Assembly: GCA_963555925.1 (NCBI GenBank)
Contig: CAUVXJ010000107.1
Location: forward strand, 16,403-80,402
From: Protofrankia sp963555925
Lineage (GTDB): Bacteria > Actinomycetota > Actinomycetes > Frankiales > Frankiaceae
Length of the DNA stretch: 64,000 nucleotides
Direction of reading: 5' to 3'
Below, piece after piece: positions 17,574 to 26,746 of the stretch. The position numbers were made by a program, and so were the translations under genes. Under the pieces are notes generated by a model. The model had not been told where the DNA came from. It worked only from the letters and a program-made list of their open reading frames with translations, and ran no database searches. Positions within the stretch are counted from its first letter, which is position 1; each line of letters opens with the position of its first letter.

Positions 17574-18140
17574 TCAGACCGGGAGCGGCTCGGCGAGAAC
17601 CATGCGAATCGCCTCTGTGGGGTTGTCGGTCTCTCCATTGCAGACATAACCTTCGTCCGCCTCGAGATCTAGGTCTGCGACACCCCACATATAGACCCCG
17701 AGGTCCACGCGGACCGCGCGTCGGTAGCGGCCGGTCGCGTGCGGGTCGGCGGTGATGTCCCGGCCATCGTCGCTGTAGATCCGGTAGACCATGGCGCTTT
17801 CTGGTTCGATCCGCCAGCCAGGCGCGGCCTCGATCAGCGCGCGGCGCTGGATCGCCGGGCGCATCGCGAGCGCGAGTGCGTGCCGTGCCGGGTCCGTGTG
17901 GATCTCCCGCGCGACTGCGACCAGGCGGTCGACACTGGTCATCGACGCCATGTTCAGCGCCTGTCTGGTGGCGTTCCGTCCGTGGTGCGCGGCCGCGTCC
18001 GCCACGGGTAGCGCCCGGTAGTCCCTGGCCACACCCAGCCAGGTGTGCGGGTCAGCCGCCTCGTACAGTGCACGCAACCCGTCGGTGCCGAGTGGGGCGT
18101 CCAGTGCGGCCCACCGGCTCATGTCTATCTCATCATCCAT
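17574..18140 (-). CDS. Hypothetical protein
   Basis: 188 aa, not recognised. It is mixed alpha/beta in appearance, with a helical first half (LRALYEAADPHTWLGVARDY) and an acidic strand-rich C-terminal part (VRVDLGVYMWGVADLDLEAD). No signal peptide or membrane helix. Two starts are possible, ATG 18140 and ATG 18149, neither with a ribosome-binding site, so it may be translated from a leaderless mRNA. A large dyad (18139-18169) covers the start, suggesting autoregulation. Neighbours are toxin-antitoxin genes. Confidence 0.6.
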   Translation of the reverse strand: MDDEIDMSRWAALDAPLGTDGLRALYEAADPHTWLGVARDYRALPVADAAAHHGRNATRQALNMASMTSVDRLVAVAREIHTDPARHALALAMRPAIQRRALIEAAPGWRIEPESAMVYRIYSDDGRDITADPHATGRYRRAVRVDLGVYMWGVADLDLEADEGYVCNGETDNPTEAIRMVLAEPLPV

Positions 18141-18169
18141 ACTATGCACTATACAGTAGTGTGTAGTAT
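18139..18169. promoter_or_regulatory. 31-bp dyad over the start of the hypothetical gene
   Basis: ATACTATGCACTA-TACAG-TAGTGTGTAGTAT: 13-bp arms with 11 matching pairs around a 5-bp spacer. It overlaps the 17574-18140 start codon. The next ~60 bp (18170-18235) are strongly AT-rich, as expected for a promoter, so this is probably an operator. Confidence 0.6.
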
Positions 18170-18296
18170 AAAAATTATACTCGTTATCTTTACGTTATTA
18201 GTCGATACTGTGATGACTCGCCCGGTGTCGGCGCTGTTGTACGTGTCAGCCGAGACGATCAGTACGTAGACGGGTGCGTCGGCCCGTGCCCCCACC

Positions 18297-18540
18297 TCAT
18301 CCTGTTGCGCGCCCGCGCAGCTCCTCCAGGCGGGCGAACTCGCCGTCCAGATACTCCGGTGTTATGCCTGAGAGCGGTGTTGCGCTCCTGCTGCCGAGCG
18401 AACCGAGCGGTCCAGATCGATTCCGTCAGGGTCTTGCCCACCCATGCCGACAAGGTGAGCCCCGCGGCTGCCTGTGCGTCGGCCTTGTCGGCGCCGGCCG
18501 CGACATGTGCGTCGCACCAGCGCTGGCTGCTGAGCGACAT
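18297..18540 (-). pseudogene. Small helical protein of the TA cluster, frameshifted
   Basis: From ATG 18540 the frame reads MSLSSQRWCDAHVAAGADKA, then GLTLSAWVGKTLTESIWTAR and RFARQQERNTALR. The natural ending ITPEYLDGEFARLEELRGRA, then TG-stop (18297), is in the +1 frame from about 18363. One indel therefore separates two convincing halves; it could be a mutation or a sequencing error in this draft. The protein family is not recognised, though the size and position suggest an antitoxin or accessory protein. Confidence 0.5.
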
Positions 18541-18659
18541 GAACTGCCTGCACTCCTCGGATGCGGCCCAGGCCGCCTTCTCGTGCGGGTCCACCGCATG
18601 GTCGGACGACAGATGCAGGCCGAGGCCCATAAGAGCGACCGGCAACAGGGGACACGGCG

Positions 18660-18902
18660 TCAGCCGATCCACGTCACGCGCAGGACAGTGATCGTGATCC
18701 ACTTTTCTTCGATGCTGTACGTCAGGAGCCCGTACCCGAAGACCGCTCGCCACAGCTCGGTGCGCTTGTCGAAGGTGGCGTGCCGACGCGGGTCGGCCGC
18801 GAGTCGATCCAGCAGCGCGTCTAGTTCCCGCCGGCCCTCAGCGGGCAAGGAGTCACGCTGTTGCTCGGCGTAGGTGACCCAGCGGATCGTGTATCTTGCC
18901 AT
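18660..18902 (-). CDS. RelE/ParE-like toxin
   Basis: 80 aa. MARYTIRWVTYAEQQRDSLP, then EGRRELDALLDRLAADPRRH, and ELWRAVFGYGLLTYSIEEKW has the helix-hairpin plus beta-sheet plan of RelE/ParE toxins. Start ATG 18902 lies inside the 3' end of the DUF6247 gene in another frame (overlap ~50 bp), implying coupled translation. The order is antitoxin then toxin. Confidence 0.75.
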   Translation of the reverse strand: MARYTIRWVTYAEQQRDSLPAEGRRELDALLDRLAADPRRHATFDKRTELWRAVFGYGLLTYSIEEKWITITVLRVTWIG

Positions 18903-19218
18903 CGGTGTTCTCCGGGTCACGGGGTGGATGAGGTGTGGTGGCGCCGAACACGGTGGGGTCTCCCGCCTGGATCCGCAGCCGGTCCGCGAAGGCGCCGGCC
19001 TCGATCTCCGGGTTGGCGGTGAGTACCGCCCGTCCCCACCAGCGGTCGATCACTTCGACAACCGGGCCGAGATCGAGGGTGTCGTCCGCGCTGGCGAGCG
19101 CGATCCGTAGCTCCGCCACGAATACCTGGCGGTCGTCGGGGTCGAGAGCGTCACGGATCGCGGGCCCGTTCTTCTCGACCCGGTTGCGGACTCCGTAGAT
19201 CGGGATCGTGTCGGCCAT
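18853..19218 (-). CDS. DUF6247 family protein, probable antitoxin
   Basis: 121 aa. The core AIRDALDPDDRQVFVAELRI, then ALASADDTLDLGPVVEVIDR, WWGRAVLTANPE, fits DUF6247, a small actinobacterial family often next to RelE-like toxins. ATG 19218 is used; ATG 19227 is three codons upstream. The C-terminal ~35 residues overlap the toxin start. Its antitoxin role is inferred from the pairing. Confidence 0.7.
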   Translation of the reverse strand: MADTIPIYGVRNRVEKNGPAIRDALDPDDRQVFVAELRIALASADDTLDLGPVVEVIDRWWGRAVLTANPEIEAGAFADRLRIQAGDPTVFGATTPHPPRDPENTDGKIHDPLGHLRRATA

Positions 19219-19333
19219 GCTGCTCATTATGGTTCGGCGACCTCGGGGTCGTCCGCATCGGATCTACTGGGAGAGGACGAGCGACCCGCACCCGGGCCAC
19301 GCTGGACGTGCCGACCGGGACCCGCCCAGCGCT

Positions 19334-19583
19334 GGCGGGCGAGCGGTCGTCCGAACCTCGCGCCGGCGGGCCGGCGGTCGTTCGAACGATGTGACTTTCG
19401 TGCTGCTCCCACAGCAGCGGATTCACATCCTTCGGCCGGCGGGCGAGCGGTCGTCCGAACCTCGCGCTGGCGGGCCGGCGGTCGTTCGAACGATGTGACT
19501 TTCGTGCTGCTCCCACAGCAGCGGATTCACATCCTTCGGCCGGCGGGCGAGCGGTCGTCCGAACCTCGCGCTGGCGGGCCGGC
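19334..19583. repeat. 104-bp tandem repeats, 2.4 copies
   Basis: Units at 19334-19437 and 19438-19541, then a 42-bp partial third copy to 19583. Copies differ at about one position. Each unit holds two dyads: the perfect 12-bp palindrome TCGTTCGAACGA and a small hairpin CTGCT-CCCAC-AGCAG. The array ends one base before the stop codon of the CoA-transferase gene, so it may serve as a terminator or a REP-like element. No unit-spacer structure of a CRISPR is present. Confidence 0.9.
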
Positions 19584-21965
19584 TCAGCCGTGCTTCGGCC
19601 TCTTTCCGATCACACCCGCGGCCTCCCACGCGGCGAGCTGGGCGTCGGAATGCCCGAGGATGCCGCCGAGGACCTCGCGGTTGTGCTCGCCCAGGAGCGG
19701 AGGGGTCCGTCGGTGCACGGGCGGGTGCGGTCCACCGGAGAAGCGGATCGGGTAGCCGGAGTGGGTCGCCGATCCGACGACCGGGTGGCCGGCGAGCTCC
19801 TCGAAGAAGCCGCGGGCCTGCAGCTGCGGGTTGGAATCCAGGAAGGCGCCGTTGCCGACGACCGCAGCTGGCACGCCGTGGCTGACGAGGACGTCTTCGA
19901 CCTCGGCCGCACCGCGTGCGGACGTCCAGGCGTTGATGGTCTCGTCGATGGCGTCGTGCTGGGCCCGGCGCTGGTCGCGGTTGTTCAGGCAGTCCCATCC
20001 CGACGGTTCACCGAGCGCCTTGCGCAGCCCGTGCCACTGTCTCTCGGTCTCGACCGAGACCGCGACCCAGGTGTCACCGCCGGAATCACCGGCGAGGTAG
20101 AGCCCCTGCGGCGCGGCGGTGGGGCCCCGGTTCCCGTCTCGCGTCAGGAACGCCCCGTAGGCGCTGCACTCGGCGTACTGCTCGGCGCAGATGTTCAGCG
20201 CTCCGCCGAGCATCGGAGCCTCGATGAGAGAGCCCTCTCCGGTGCGCCGGCGGTGCTCGAGGGCCAGGGAGATCGCGATCGTCGCGTGTGAGCCTGCGAG
20301 TGGATCGCCGACGGAATTGGCGAACTGCGGCGGCGCGTCGGGGTAGCCCGTCATCCAGGCGATGCCGGAGACCGCCTCAATGGTCTGTGCATAGCCGGAT
20401 CGGTCCCGCCACGGGCCGTCGGAACCGAACGCTGGTAGTCGTGCGTAGATGAGGTCGGGCCGCACGGCCTTCAGGACGTCGTAGGTCAGCCCCCACGAGG
20501 TCATGACGCGGGGTGTGAAGTTCTCCACGAGGACGTCCGAGTGTGCGACGAGCTCGAGGAGCAGCTTCCTGCCCTCCTCGCTGCCCAGGTCGAGGGTGAT
20601 GCCCCGCTTGCCCGCGTTGCCACCGTGGTAGCTCGGACCTGTCTCCCACCAGAGGTCCTCGCGGAACGACCTGGCGCCGCGCATCCTCATGCCGTCCGGC
20701 CGGGACACGGACTCGACCTTGATGACGTCGGCGCCGAGCATGGCGAGCACGTAGCCGACGATGGGTCCTGCCCAGAACGCGGTGAGGTCGCAGACCCGAA
20801 GGTCCTGGAAGGGGAGCGCCGCCGGTTCGGTCCCCGTAGTCAGCTCTCGCGGGGTGCAGGTGGTCGTGACCTTCGCGGTGTGCTCGCCGAGCATGGGCGC
20901 CGGCGCGAAGTCACGCAGCTGGAGGTTGCTCCGCGGGAAGCGGTAGGGATGGGCGGGCTGGACGAAGCCACCCCGGGGGTTCGTCGTCATGAGCCCGTTG
21001 GCCACCAGGTGGTCGAACCGCGGTGTGAGCGCACCGTTGCCGACGGGGGCGACCGGCACGCGCAGCGCCTCTGCGATCTCGATGACCTCGTCGGTGGTGT
21101 GCGTCGTCATCCACTCGGCGAGCGCGGGCGCCAGCTCCTTGCGGCGGACGATCCGCTGCTCGAGGCGGATGAGATGCTCGTCGTCCATCCAGTCCGTCCG
21201 CTCGACCATCAGGCAGAAGTCGAGCCACTGCTGGCCGGTCACGACCATGAACGCGACCCAGCCGTCCTTGGTGCGCTCGATGCCGGGGAAGTTGAGCAGA
21301 CGGCGGGCATACGGCGGGACCCCGGCGATGCTGCGGTAGTTGACCTCGTACATGGTGTGGGTCAGCACGATCGACTCGAGCATCGAAAGGTCGAGGAGCT
21401 CGCCCTGGGCGGTGCGCAGGCGCCGGCGGTAGGACGCGAGCAGTCCGACCCCGCCGATCATGCCCGACAGCCACTCGCCGGTCCGCCCGCCGACGGAGAC
21501 GGGCGGCCGGTTCGGGGTGCCTCGTGCGAACACCCCGCCCGAGATGGCCTGGAGCGTGAGTTCGGTGGCCGGCCGGCCGGCCCACGGGCCCGCCAGCCCG
21601 AAGGGGGTGATCGACAACACCAGAGCGGTCGGGTTGAGCTCCCGCAACCTGGCCGGGCTCATGCTGGCGGCGAGTTCGGACCCGGGTGACCAGACGATCG
21701 CGTCCGCCCAGCGGACGAGGTCCAGCGCCTCCTCGAGGGTGGGCACGGCGGACTGTTTGGACGCGGCGAGGACCTTGAACAGGGCGCCGTCGTCGTCCGC
21801 GGCTATGGCCGCGCCGCTCGCTGACCAGCGGCGCAGGGGGTCGCCGGCGGCGTCCTCGCACTTGACGACCTCAGCTCCGGCGTCGGCGAGCAGCTTGGTG
21901 GCGTAGCCGCCGGCGATGCCGATCGAGAGGTCGAGGACGCGGAAGCCGTCCAGGGGCGCGGGCAC
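19584..21965 (-). CDS. Fused double-domain family III (CaiB/BaiF) CoA-transferase
   Basis: 793 aa, twice the ~400 of ordinary members. Domain 1 (to ~390) starts LDGFRVLDLSIGIAGGYATK, then LLADAGAEVVKCE. Domain 2 starts FQDLRVCDLTAFWAGPIVGY, then VLAMLGADVIKVESVSRPDG, and contains NAGKRGITLDLGSEEGRKLL. Family III enzymes move CoA between carboxylates through an aspartyl-CoA anhydride. The catalytic-Asp segment is LLDLSMLES in domain 1 but LIEAPMLGG in domain 2, so domain 2 may be degenerate there. Start GTG 21965 has AGGAG 6 nt upstream. It lies 8 bp after the acyl-CoA dehydrogenase gene, so the two form an operon. Confidence 0.9.
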   Translation of the reverse strand: MPAPLDGFRVLDLSIGIAGGYATKLLADAGAEVVKCEDAAGDPLRRWSASGAAIAADDDGALFKVLAASKQSAVPTLEEALDLVRWADAIVWSPGSELAASMSPARLRELNPTALVLSITPFGLAGPWAGRPATELTLQAISGGVFARGTPNRPPVSVGGRTGEWLSGMIGGVGLLASYRRRLRTAQGELLDLSMLESIVLTHTMYEVNYRSIAGVPPYARRLLNFPGIERTKDGWVAFMVVTGQQWLDFCLMVERTDWMDDEHLIRLEQRIVRRKELAPALAEWMTTHTTDEVIEIAEALRVPVAPVGNGALTPRFDHLVANGLMTTNPRGGFVQPAHPYRFPRSNLQLRDFAPAPMLGEHTAKVTTTCTPRELTTGTEPAALPFQDLRVCDLTAFWAGPIVGYVLAMLGADVIKVESVSRPDGMRMRGARSFREDLWWETGPSYHGGNAGKRGITLDLGSEEGRKLLLELVAHSDVLVENFTPRVMTSWGLTYDVLKAVRPDLIYARLPAFGSDGPWRDRSGYAQTIEAVSGIAWMTGYPDAPPQFANSVGDPLAGSHATIAISLALEHRRRTGEGSLIEAPMLGGALNICAEQYAECSAYGAFLTRDGNRGPTAAPQGLYLAGDSGGDTWVAVSVETERQWHGLRKALGEPSGWDCLNNRDQRRAQHDAIDETINAWTSARGAAEVEDVLVSHGVPAAVVGNGAFLDSNPQLQARGFFEELAGHPVVGSATHSGYPIRFSGGPHPPVHRRTPPLLGEHNREVLGGILGHSDAQLAAWEAAGVIGKRPKHG

Positions 21966-21973
21966 GGGTTCTC

Positions 21974-23107
21974 CTATCGGTGTCTGGGCAGGCCGAGCAC
22001 GCGTTCGGCGATGATCGTCTTCTGGATCTCCGACGTGCCGCCGCCGATGCGCAGACCGAAGGAGATGAACCACGGCTGCGACGCGGACTGGTCGTGGCGG
22101 GCGTGCAGGTGCCGGACGTCGTAGTTCAGCTCGGTCGCGAGGAGCTTCAGCGCCGACGGTCCCGCCCCTTCGATGCCGGCTTCCTGCTCGTCAACCGACT
22201 GCTCGAGCAGGGCTCGCACGGCGAGGGCGCGCACGGTGAGTTCCGCGACCTCCGCGGTCGCGACGGGATCGTCGGCCACGAGCTGGCTGAGCCGGCGTAG
22301 CGCATGCAGGGCGCCGAGCACGATCGGGGCGGTGATGGTGCTGCGCTCGAAGAGCAGGGTCGTCGTCGCCACCTGCCAGCCCTGACCCACCGCTCCGATC
22401 ACGTTGGCCAGTGGGACGCGTACCTCGTCGAAGCGCACCTCGCAGAACTCGCTCGGCCCGCCGATCGTCCGCAACGGCCGGATGGTGATACCGGGAGAGT
22501 CCAGGTCGACCACGGCGTAGGTGAGACCACCGTGTCGGCTGTTCGGATCCGTGCGCACGAGCAGCTCCGCGATGTCGGCGTACTGCGCGAACGTGCTCCA
22601 CCGCTTCTCGCCGGTGACTATCAGGGCGTCCCCGTCGACGACGGCCCTGGTGCTGATCGCGGCGAGGTCCGACCCGGCGCCGGGCTCGGAGAAGCACTGG
22701 GCCGCGATGATCTCGCCCCGCAGGATGCCCGGCAGCCATCGTTGCTGTTGCTCGGGAGTGCCTCGCGCGATGACGGTCGGCCCCGCGTGGGAGAGTGCGA
22801 CGAGGAACAGGCCCGTCATCGTGTCCCCACCGGCGAGCGCGATCTCCTCGTGGAACGCCAGCTGCTGGCGGGCACCCGCGCCACGGCCACCGTGGCTCTT
22901 CGGCCACGCCACGCCCGCCCAGCCGCCGTCGTGTAGCTGGCGCTGCCAGGCGCGTTGGCGCTCGACGTCCGCGGGCGTGAGCTCATCGCCGATCGCTGAA
23001 CCACCATGCACGGGTGGCGGAGTGTGGTCGCGCAGGAAGCGACGGAGCTCGGTGCGGAACGAGTCGAGGTTGTCGCTCTCGACCGCGGTCGGGGTGGCCA
23101 TGGTCAC
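21974..23107 (-). CDS. Acyl-CoA dehydrogenase
   Basis: 377 aa FAD enzyme of acyl-CoA beta-oxidation. It has AQCFSEPGAGSDLAAISTRA (FAD/substrate loop), TGEKRWSTFAQYADIAELLV and the C-terminal signature GGTSEIQKTIIAERVLGLPR. The start is GTG 23107 or ATG 23101, just before the first N gap. It is upstream of and cotranscribed with the double CoA-transferase. Electrons would pass to ETF, possibly the fused one at 11703. Confidence 0.9.
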   Translation of the reverse strand: MTMATPTAVESDNLDSFRTELRRFLRDHTPPPVHGGSAIGDELTPADVERQRAWQRQLHDGGWAGVAWPKSHGGRGAGARQQLAFHEEIALAGGDTMTGLFLVALSHAGPTVIARGTPEQQQRWLPGILRGEIIAAQCFSEPGAGSDLAAISTRAVVDGDALIVTGEKRWSTFAQYADIAELLVRTDPNSRHGGLTYAVVDLDSPGITIRPLRTIGGPSEFCEVRFDEVRVPLANVIGAVGQGWQVATTTLLFERSTITAPIVLGALHALRRLSQLVADDPVATAEVAELTVRALAVRALLEQSVDEQEAGIEGAGPSALKLLATELNYDVRHLHARHDQSASQPWFISFGLRIGGGTSEIQKTIIAERVLGLPRHR

Positions 23108-23119
23108 GAGGCGGCGTCC

Positions 23120-23473
23120 NNNNNNNNNNNNNNNNNNNNNNNNNNNNNNNNNNNNNNNNNNNNNNNNNNNNNNNNNNNNNNNNNNNNNNNNNNNNNNNNN
23201 NNNNNNNNNNNNNNNNNNNNNNNNNNNNNNNNNNNNNNNNNNNNNNNNNNNNNNNNNNNNNNNNNNNNNNNNNNNNNNNNNNNNNNNNNNNNNNNNNNNN
23301 NNNNNNNNNNNNNNNNNNNNNNNNNNNNNNNNNNNNNNNNNNNNNNNNNNNNNNNNNNNNNNNNNNNNNNNNNNNNNNNNNNNNNNNNNNNNNNNNNNNN
23401 NNNNNNNNNNNNNNNNNNNNNNNNNNNNNNNNNNNNNNNNNNNNNNNNNNNNNNNNNNNNNNNNNNNNNNNNN
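23120..23473. other. Assembly gap (354 N) flanked by repeated sequence
   Basis: The motif GGTCACGAGGC(G/A)GC appears at 23102 just before the gap, at 23475 just after it, and again at 23549, the last two 74 bp apart. The gap therefore probably hides further copies of a short tandem repeat that the assembler could not resolve. Confidence 0.8.
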
Positions 23474-23474
23474 G

Positions 23475-23562
23475 GGTCACGAGGCGGCATCCAAAGTGAG
23501 CATCGCAGCGAAGCGAGGAGCGGAGCGGCGGACGGCGCCGGGGTGATGGGTCACGAGGCAGC
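23475..23562. repeat. Short direct repeats at the end of the acyl-CoA ligase gene
   Basis: GGTCACGAGGC(G/A)GC at 23475-23488 and 23549-23562, with a third copy at 23102-23115 across the gap. Between them lies a purine-rich stretch of GCGAAGCGAGGAGCGGAGCG type. The 23549 copy contains the stop codon of the ligase gene. Confidence 0.7.
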
Positions 23563-25499
23563 CTCCTCGGTGGTCAGCAGGGCGGCGACGGTTACCCGGT
23601 CGACCTTGCCGGTGTCCAGGCGCGGAATGGCGGCGACGAACCGGATCCTGCGGGGGAGCTCGTAGGCCGCCAACTCGGCCCGCAGGGACTGGCGGAGCCC
23701 CTGCTCGGTGAGCCCGGCCGCGCCGACGACGACGGCGACCGGGATTTCCCCGAGCCGGTCGTCCGCCACGCCGGCCACGGCGCTGTCCACCACGCCGTCG
23801 ATCCGGTTGAGCGCGCTCTCGACCTGTGCAGGGTAGACGTTGAAGCCCCCGCAGAGAATCAGGTCCTTGACCCGACCGACGACGCTGACGAACCCGTCGG
23901 AGTCAAGGGCACCGAGGTCACCGGTCGCGATCCAGCTGCCCGTCGTGGTGGCACTCAACCGACCGTCGGCGTCGAGGTAGCCCGACATCGCCGACGCGGC
24001 GCGGGCCTGGATCTCCCCGATGCACCCCCGCGGCAGCTCCACCCCGTCGGCGTCGACGATCCGCACCTCCACGCCCGGAGCGGCGCGTCCGACGCTGCCC
24101 GGGGGCCGCCGTCCGGCCCCGACGTCGTCGGGCCGTTCGAACGCGATGGCGCCGGCGAACTCCGTCTGGCCGTAGTTGCGCAGCACGGGCACGCCGTAGC
24201 GGGTCTCGAAGGCGACGCGCGTGCTCTCGGGCAGCGGCGCGGTGCCGANNNNNNNNNNNNNNNNNNNNNNNNNNNNNNNNNNNNNNNNNNNNNNNNNNNN
24301 NNNNNNNNNNNNNNNNNNNNNNNNNNNNNNNNNNNNNNNNNNNNNNNNNNNNNNNNNNNNNNNNNNNNNNNNNNNNNNNNNNNNNNNNNNNNNNNNNNNN
24401 NNNNNNNNNNNNNNNNNNNNNNNNNNNNNNNNNNNNNNNNNNNNNNNNNNNNNNNNNNNNNNNNNNNNNNNNNNNNNNNNNNNNNNNNNNNNNNNNNNNN
24501 NNNNNNNNNNNNNNNNNNNNNNNNNNNNNNNNNNNNNNNNNNNNNNNNNNNNNNNNNNNNNNNNNNNNNNNNNNNNNNNNNNNNNNNNNNNNNNNNNNNN
24601 NNNNNNNNNNNNNNNNNNNNNNNNNNNNNNNNNNNNNNNNNNNNNNNNNNNNNNNNNNNNNNNNNNNNNNNNNNNNNNNNNNNNNNNNNNNNNNNNNNNN
24701 NNNNNNNNNNNNNNNNNNNNNNNNNNNNNNNNNNNNNNNNNNNNNNNNNNNNNNNNNNNNNNNNNNNNNNNNNNNNNNNNNNNNNNNNNNNNNNNNNNNN
24801 NNNNNNNNNNNNNNNNNNNNNNNNNNNNNNNNNNNNNNNNNNNNNNNNNNNNNNNNNNNNNNNNNNNNNNNNNNNNNNNNNNNNNNNNNNNNNNNNNNNN
24901 NNNNNNNNNNNNNNNNNNNNNNNNNNNNNNNNNNNNNNNNNNNNNNNNNNNNNNNNNNNNNNNCGGCCCGCCGGTGGTAGTCCGCTGCCGATGGCGATGC
25001 CGCGGATGCTCGCTTCGAGCGCAGCGAAGGCGATCGCGGCGCCCTTGGGCCGCCCGGTCGTCCCCGAGGTGAACATGACCAGGGCCTCGTCGGGAGGTGC
25101 GGTGCGGGCTTGGGTCGCCGCGCCCACGGGGCGCAGACGTGCCTCGACGCCGTCCGGGTCCGGATCGACGATCGTGGCGCAGCCGGCGTCGCTCGCCCTG
25201 CGGGTCACCTCGGCGTCCGGCAGCAGGCGCCCGAGCGAGACGACGCTCCCGCCGGCCCGCCACGCGGCATGCAGGGCGACGACGGACGCGAGGTCGTTGC
25301 CCAGGCGGATGCCGGTCCGGGTACCGGGCTGCAGCCGGCTGCTGAGCGCCGCACTGGCCGCGGCGAGCTCGCCGAACGTCGCCGAGGTCCCGGCCGAGGT
25401 CCCGGCCGGGGTGCTGACGGCGAGCGACAGGGGGTGCTGTGCGGCTGTACTGGCGAGTAGTTCACGCAGCGGCGCTCGCCAGGATGGTGGAGTGCTCAC
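23551..25499 (-). CDS. AMP-forming acyl-CoA synthetase/ligase (interrupted by an N gap)
   Basis: The N-terminal part (from GTG 25499) carries the ATP-binding P-loop VMFTSGTTGRPKG. The C-terminal part carries LRNYGQTEFAGA, WIATGDLGALDSDG, VKDLILCGGFNVYPAQVESA and the catalytic-lysine tail PRLDTGKVDR. It activates a carboxylic acid to its CoA thioester via an acyl-adenylate. The two halves are in different frames only because the 715-N gap (24249-24963) is an estimate, so this is not evidence of a pseudogene. Total length would be ~500-520 aa, normal for the family. No strong ribosome-binding site before GTG 25499. Same strand as the acyl-CoA dehydrogenase downstream. Confidence 0.88.
24249..24963. 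other. Assembly gap (715 N) inside the acyl-CoA ligase gene
   Basis: Unknown sequence of estimated length. It interrupts the ligase between its P-loop region and the YGQTE motif. Confidence 0.95.
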
Positions 25500-25609
25500 A
25501 GGGGCAGTGTCCGGGCAGAGGGAGCACCTGGACCCATGCCCGATCGAAACCGTCGTTCTCGACCGGATGCTTGCGCCGGTCGCCGCGGGCGAGTCGACTT
25601 GTGGACGTT

Positions 25610-26632
25610 ATGAACCTTCTTCCCAGTGCCGACGGTTGGGCCCTAGCGCGGGCGACGCGTGACGTTCTCGAGCGCGAGGGTATCGCCGCGACCGTGCGTC
25701 GCGAGGCGGGCGTAGGCGCCACGGGCGCTCGGCGTGAGCGCATGGTGGACCTGGCGGAGCTGGGTATTCCCGCGGTTCTCGCCCCCGATCCCCACGGGCT
25801 CGGCCTGTCCTGCGTCGACGCGACCCTCGTCGCCGAGGAGGTGGGGCGTGTCCTGCTGGCCGAGCCGGTGCTCGATGCGGCGGTCGTGGCCACGGCACTG
25901 CTCGCCGGCGGCGCCGCCGGTACGGCGTTGGCGGAGCGGATCCTCGCGGGCGACGTGGTCGCGGCGTTCGATCCTGCTCCCGCAGACCTCGCGGTCGTGG
26001 CCGAGCCGCTGGCGCCGGACGTCCTGCTGGCCCCGGCCCCGGACCGTCGCTCGCTGCGGGTCCATGCGGTCCTCGGTGATCCGGTGGACGTCGACGACAT
26101 GGACCCCACCCGTCCGCGGGTGAGCCGTCGACTTCGCGATCTCCCTGTGGTCGACGAGATCGAGATCGAGATCGCAGGTCCCGTCCTCCTCGAACGGGCC
26201 TCGGCGCTCGGCCGGATACTGCGGGCCGCCGAGCTTGTGGGGGCGGGTGAGGTCGCGATCGCTACGACCAAGGTCTACCTGGGCGGGCGCGAGCAGTTCG
26301 GTCGGCCGATCGGGGCATTCCAAGCGGTCCAGCACCAACTTGCGTCCGCCTGGTCCGGGCTCCAGGCCGCCCGCGCCTGCGTGCGAGCCGCGGCTGCCGC
26401 GTGGGACTCGCGGGATCGCGACGCCTACGCGCTCGCCGCGGCGGGGAGCCTGGCTGCGGTCGAAGCCGTCGCCGTCGCCGGCGAGCGCTGCCTGCACCTG
26501 CACGGCGGCATGGGCTACGCCTGGGAGACAGGCATGCACCTGACGGTGCGCCGGGCAGAAGCGGTCCGGCGCCTCAACGGTCCCCGACACGCACTCCACG
26601 CTGCGGCGCTCGGCGCGCTGGCAGCCCGGTGA
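25610..26632 (+). CDS. Short acyl-CoA dehydrogenase-like subunit
   Basis: 340 aa, shorter than the usual 380-400. The C-terminal domain is clear: VYLGGREQFGRPIGAFQAVQ, then LHLHGGMGYAWETGMHLTVR. The N-terminal and beta-barrel domains are compressed and lack the FSEPxAGSD loop. In actinobacterial steroid-type catabolism such short, divergent subunits pair with a normal one in alpha2-beta2 enzymes, so a partner such as 28009 is likely (inference). ATG 25610; GTG 25601 is an alternative. Divergent from the ligase gene with a 110-bp shared promoter region. Confidence 0.8.
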   Translation: MNLLPSADGWALARATRDVLEREGIAATVRREAGVGATGARRERMVDLAELGIPAVLAPDPHGLGLSCVDATLVAEEVGRVLLAEPVLDAAVVATALLAGGAAGTALAERILAGDVVAAFDPAPADLAVVAEPLAPDVLLAPAPDRRSLRVHAVLGDPVDVDDMDPTRPRVSRRLRDLPVVDEIEIEIAGPVLLERASALGRILRAAELVGAGEVAIATTKVYLGGREQFGRPIGAFQAVQHQLASAWSGLQAARACVRAAAAAWDSRDRDAYALAAAGSLAAVEAVAVAGERCLHLHGGMGYAWETGMHLTVRRAEAVRRLNGPRHALHAAALGALAAR

Positions 26633-26746
26633 AAGGAGACCAGTGAGTGGGAGACCAGTGAGTGTAGGAACGAGCAAGTGGAGTGGTCGGGCGACGGAGG
26701 AGCCCGGCCGCGGAGGGCGCGAGCGAGGGAGCGAACCGGAGGCGCT

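Noticed and set aside
19334..19583. CRISPR array
   Set aside because: Units are contiguous 104-bp tandem copies without unique spacers, and no cas genes are near.
23551..25499. Acyl-CoA ligase as a frameshifted pseudogene
   Set aside because: The two halves differ in frame only across a run of N of estimated length; both halves are well conserved.
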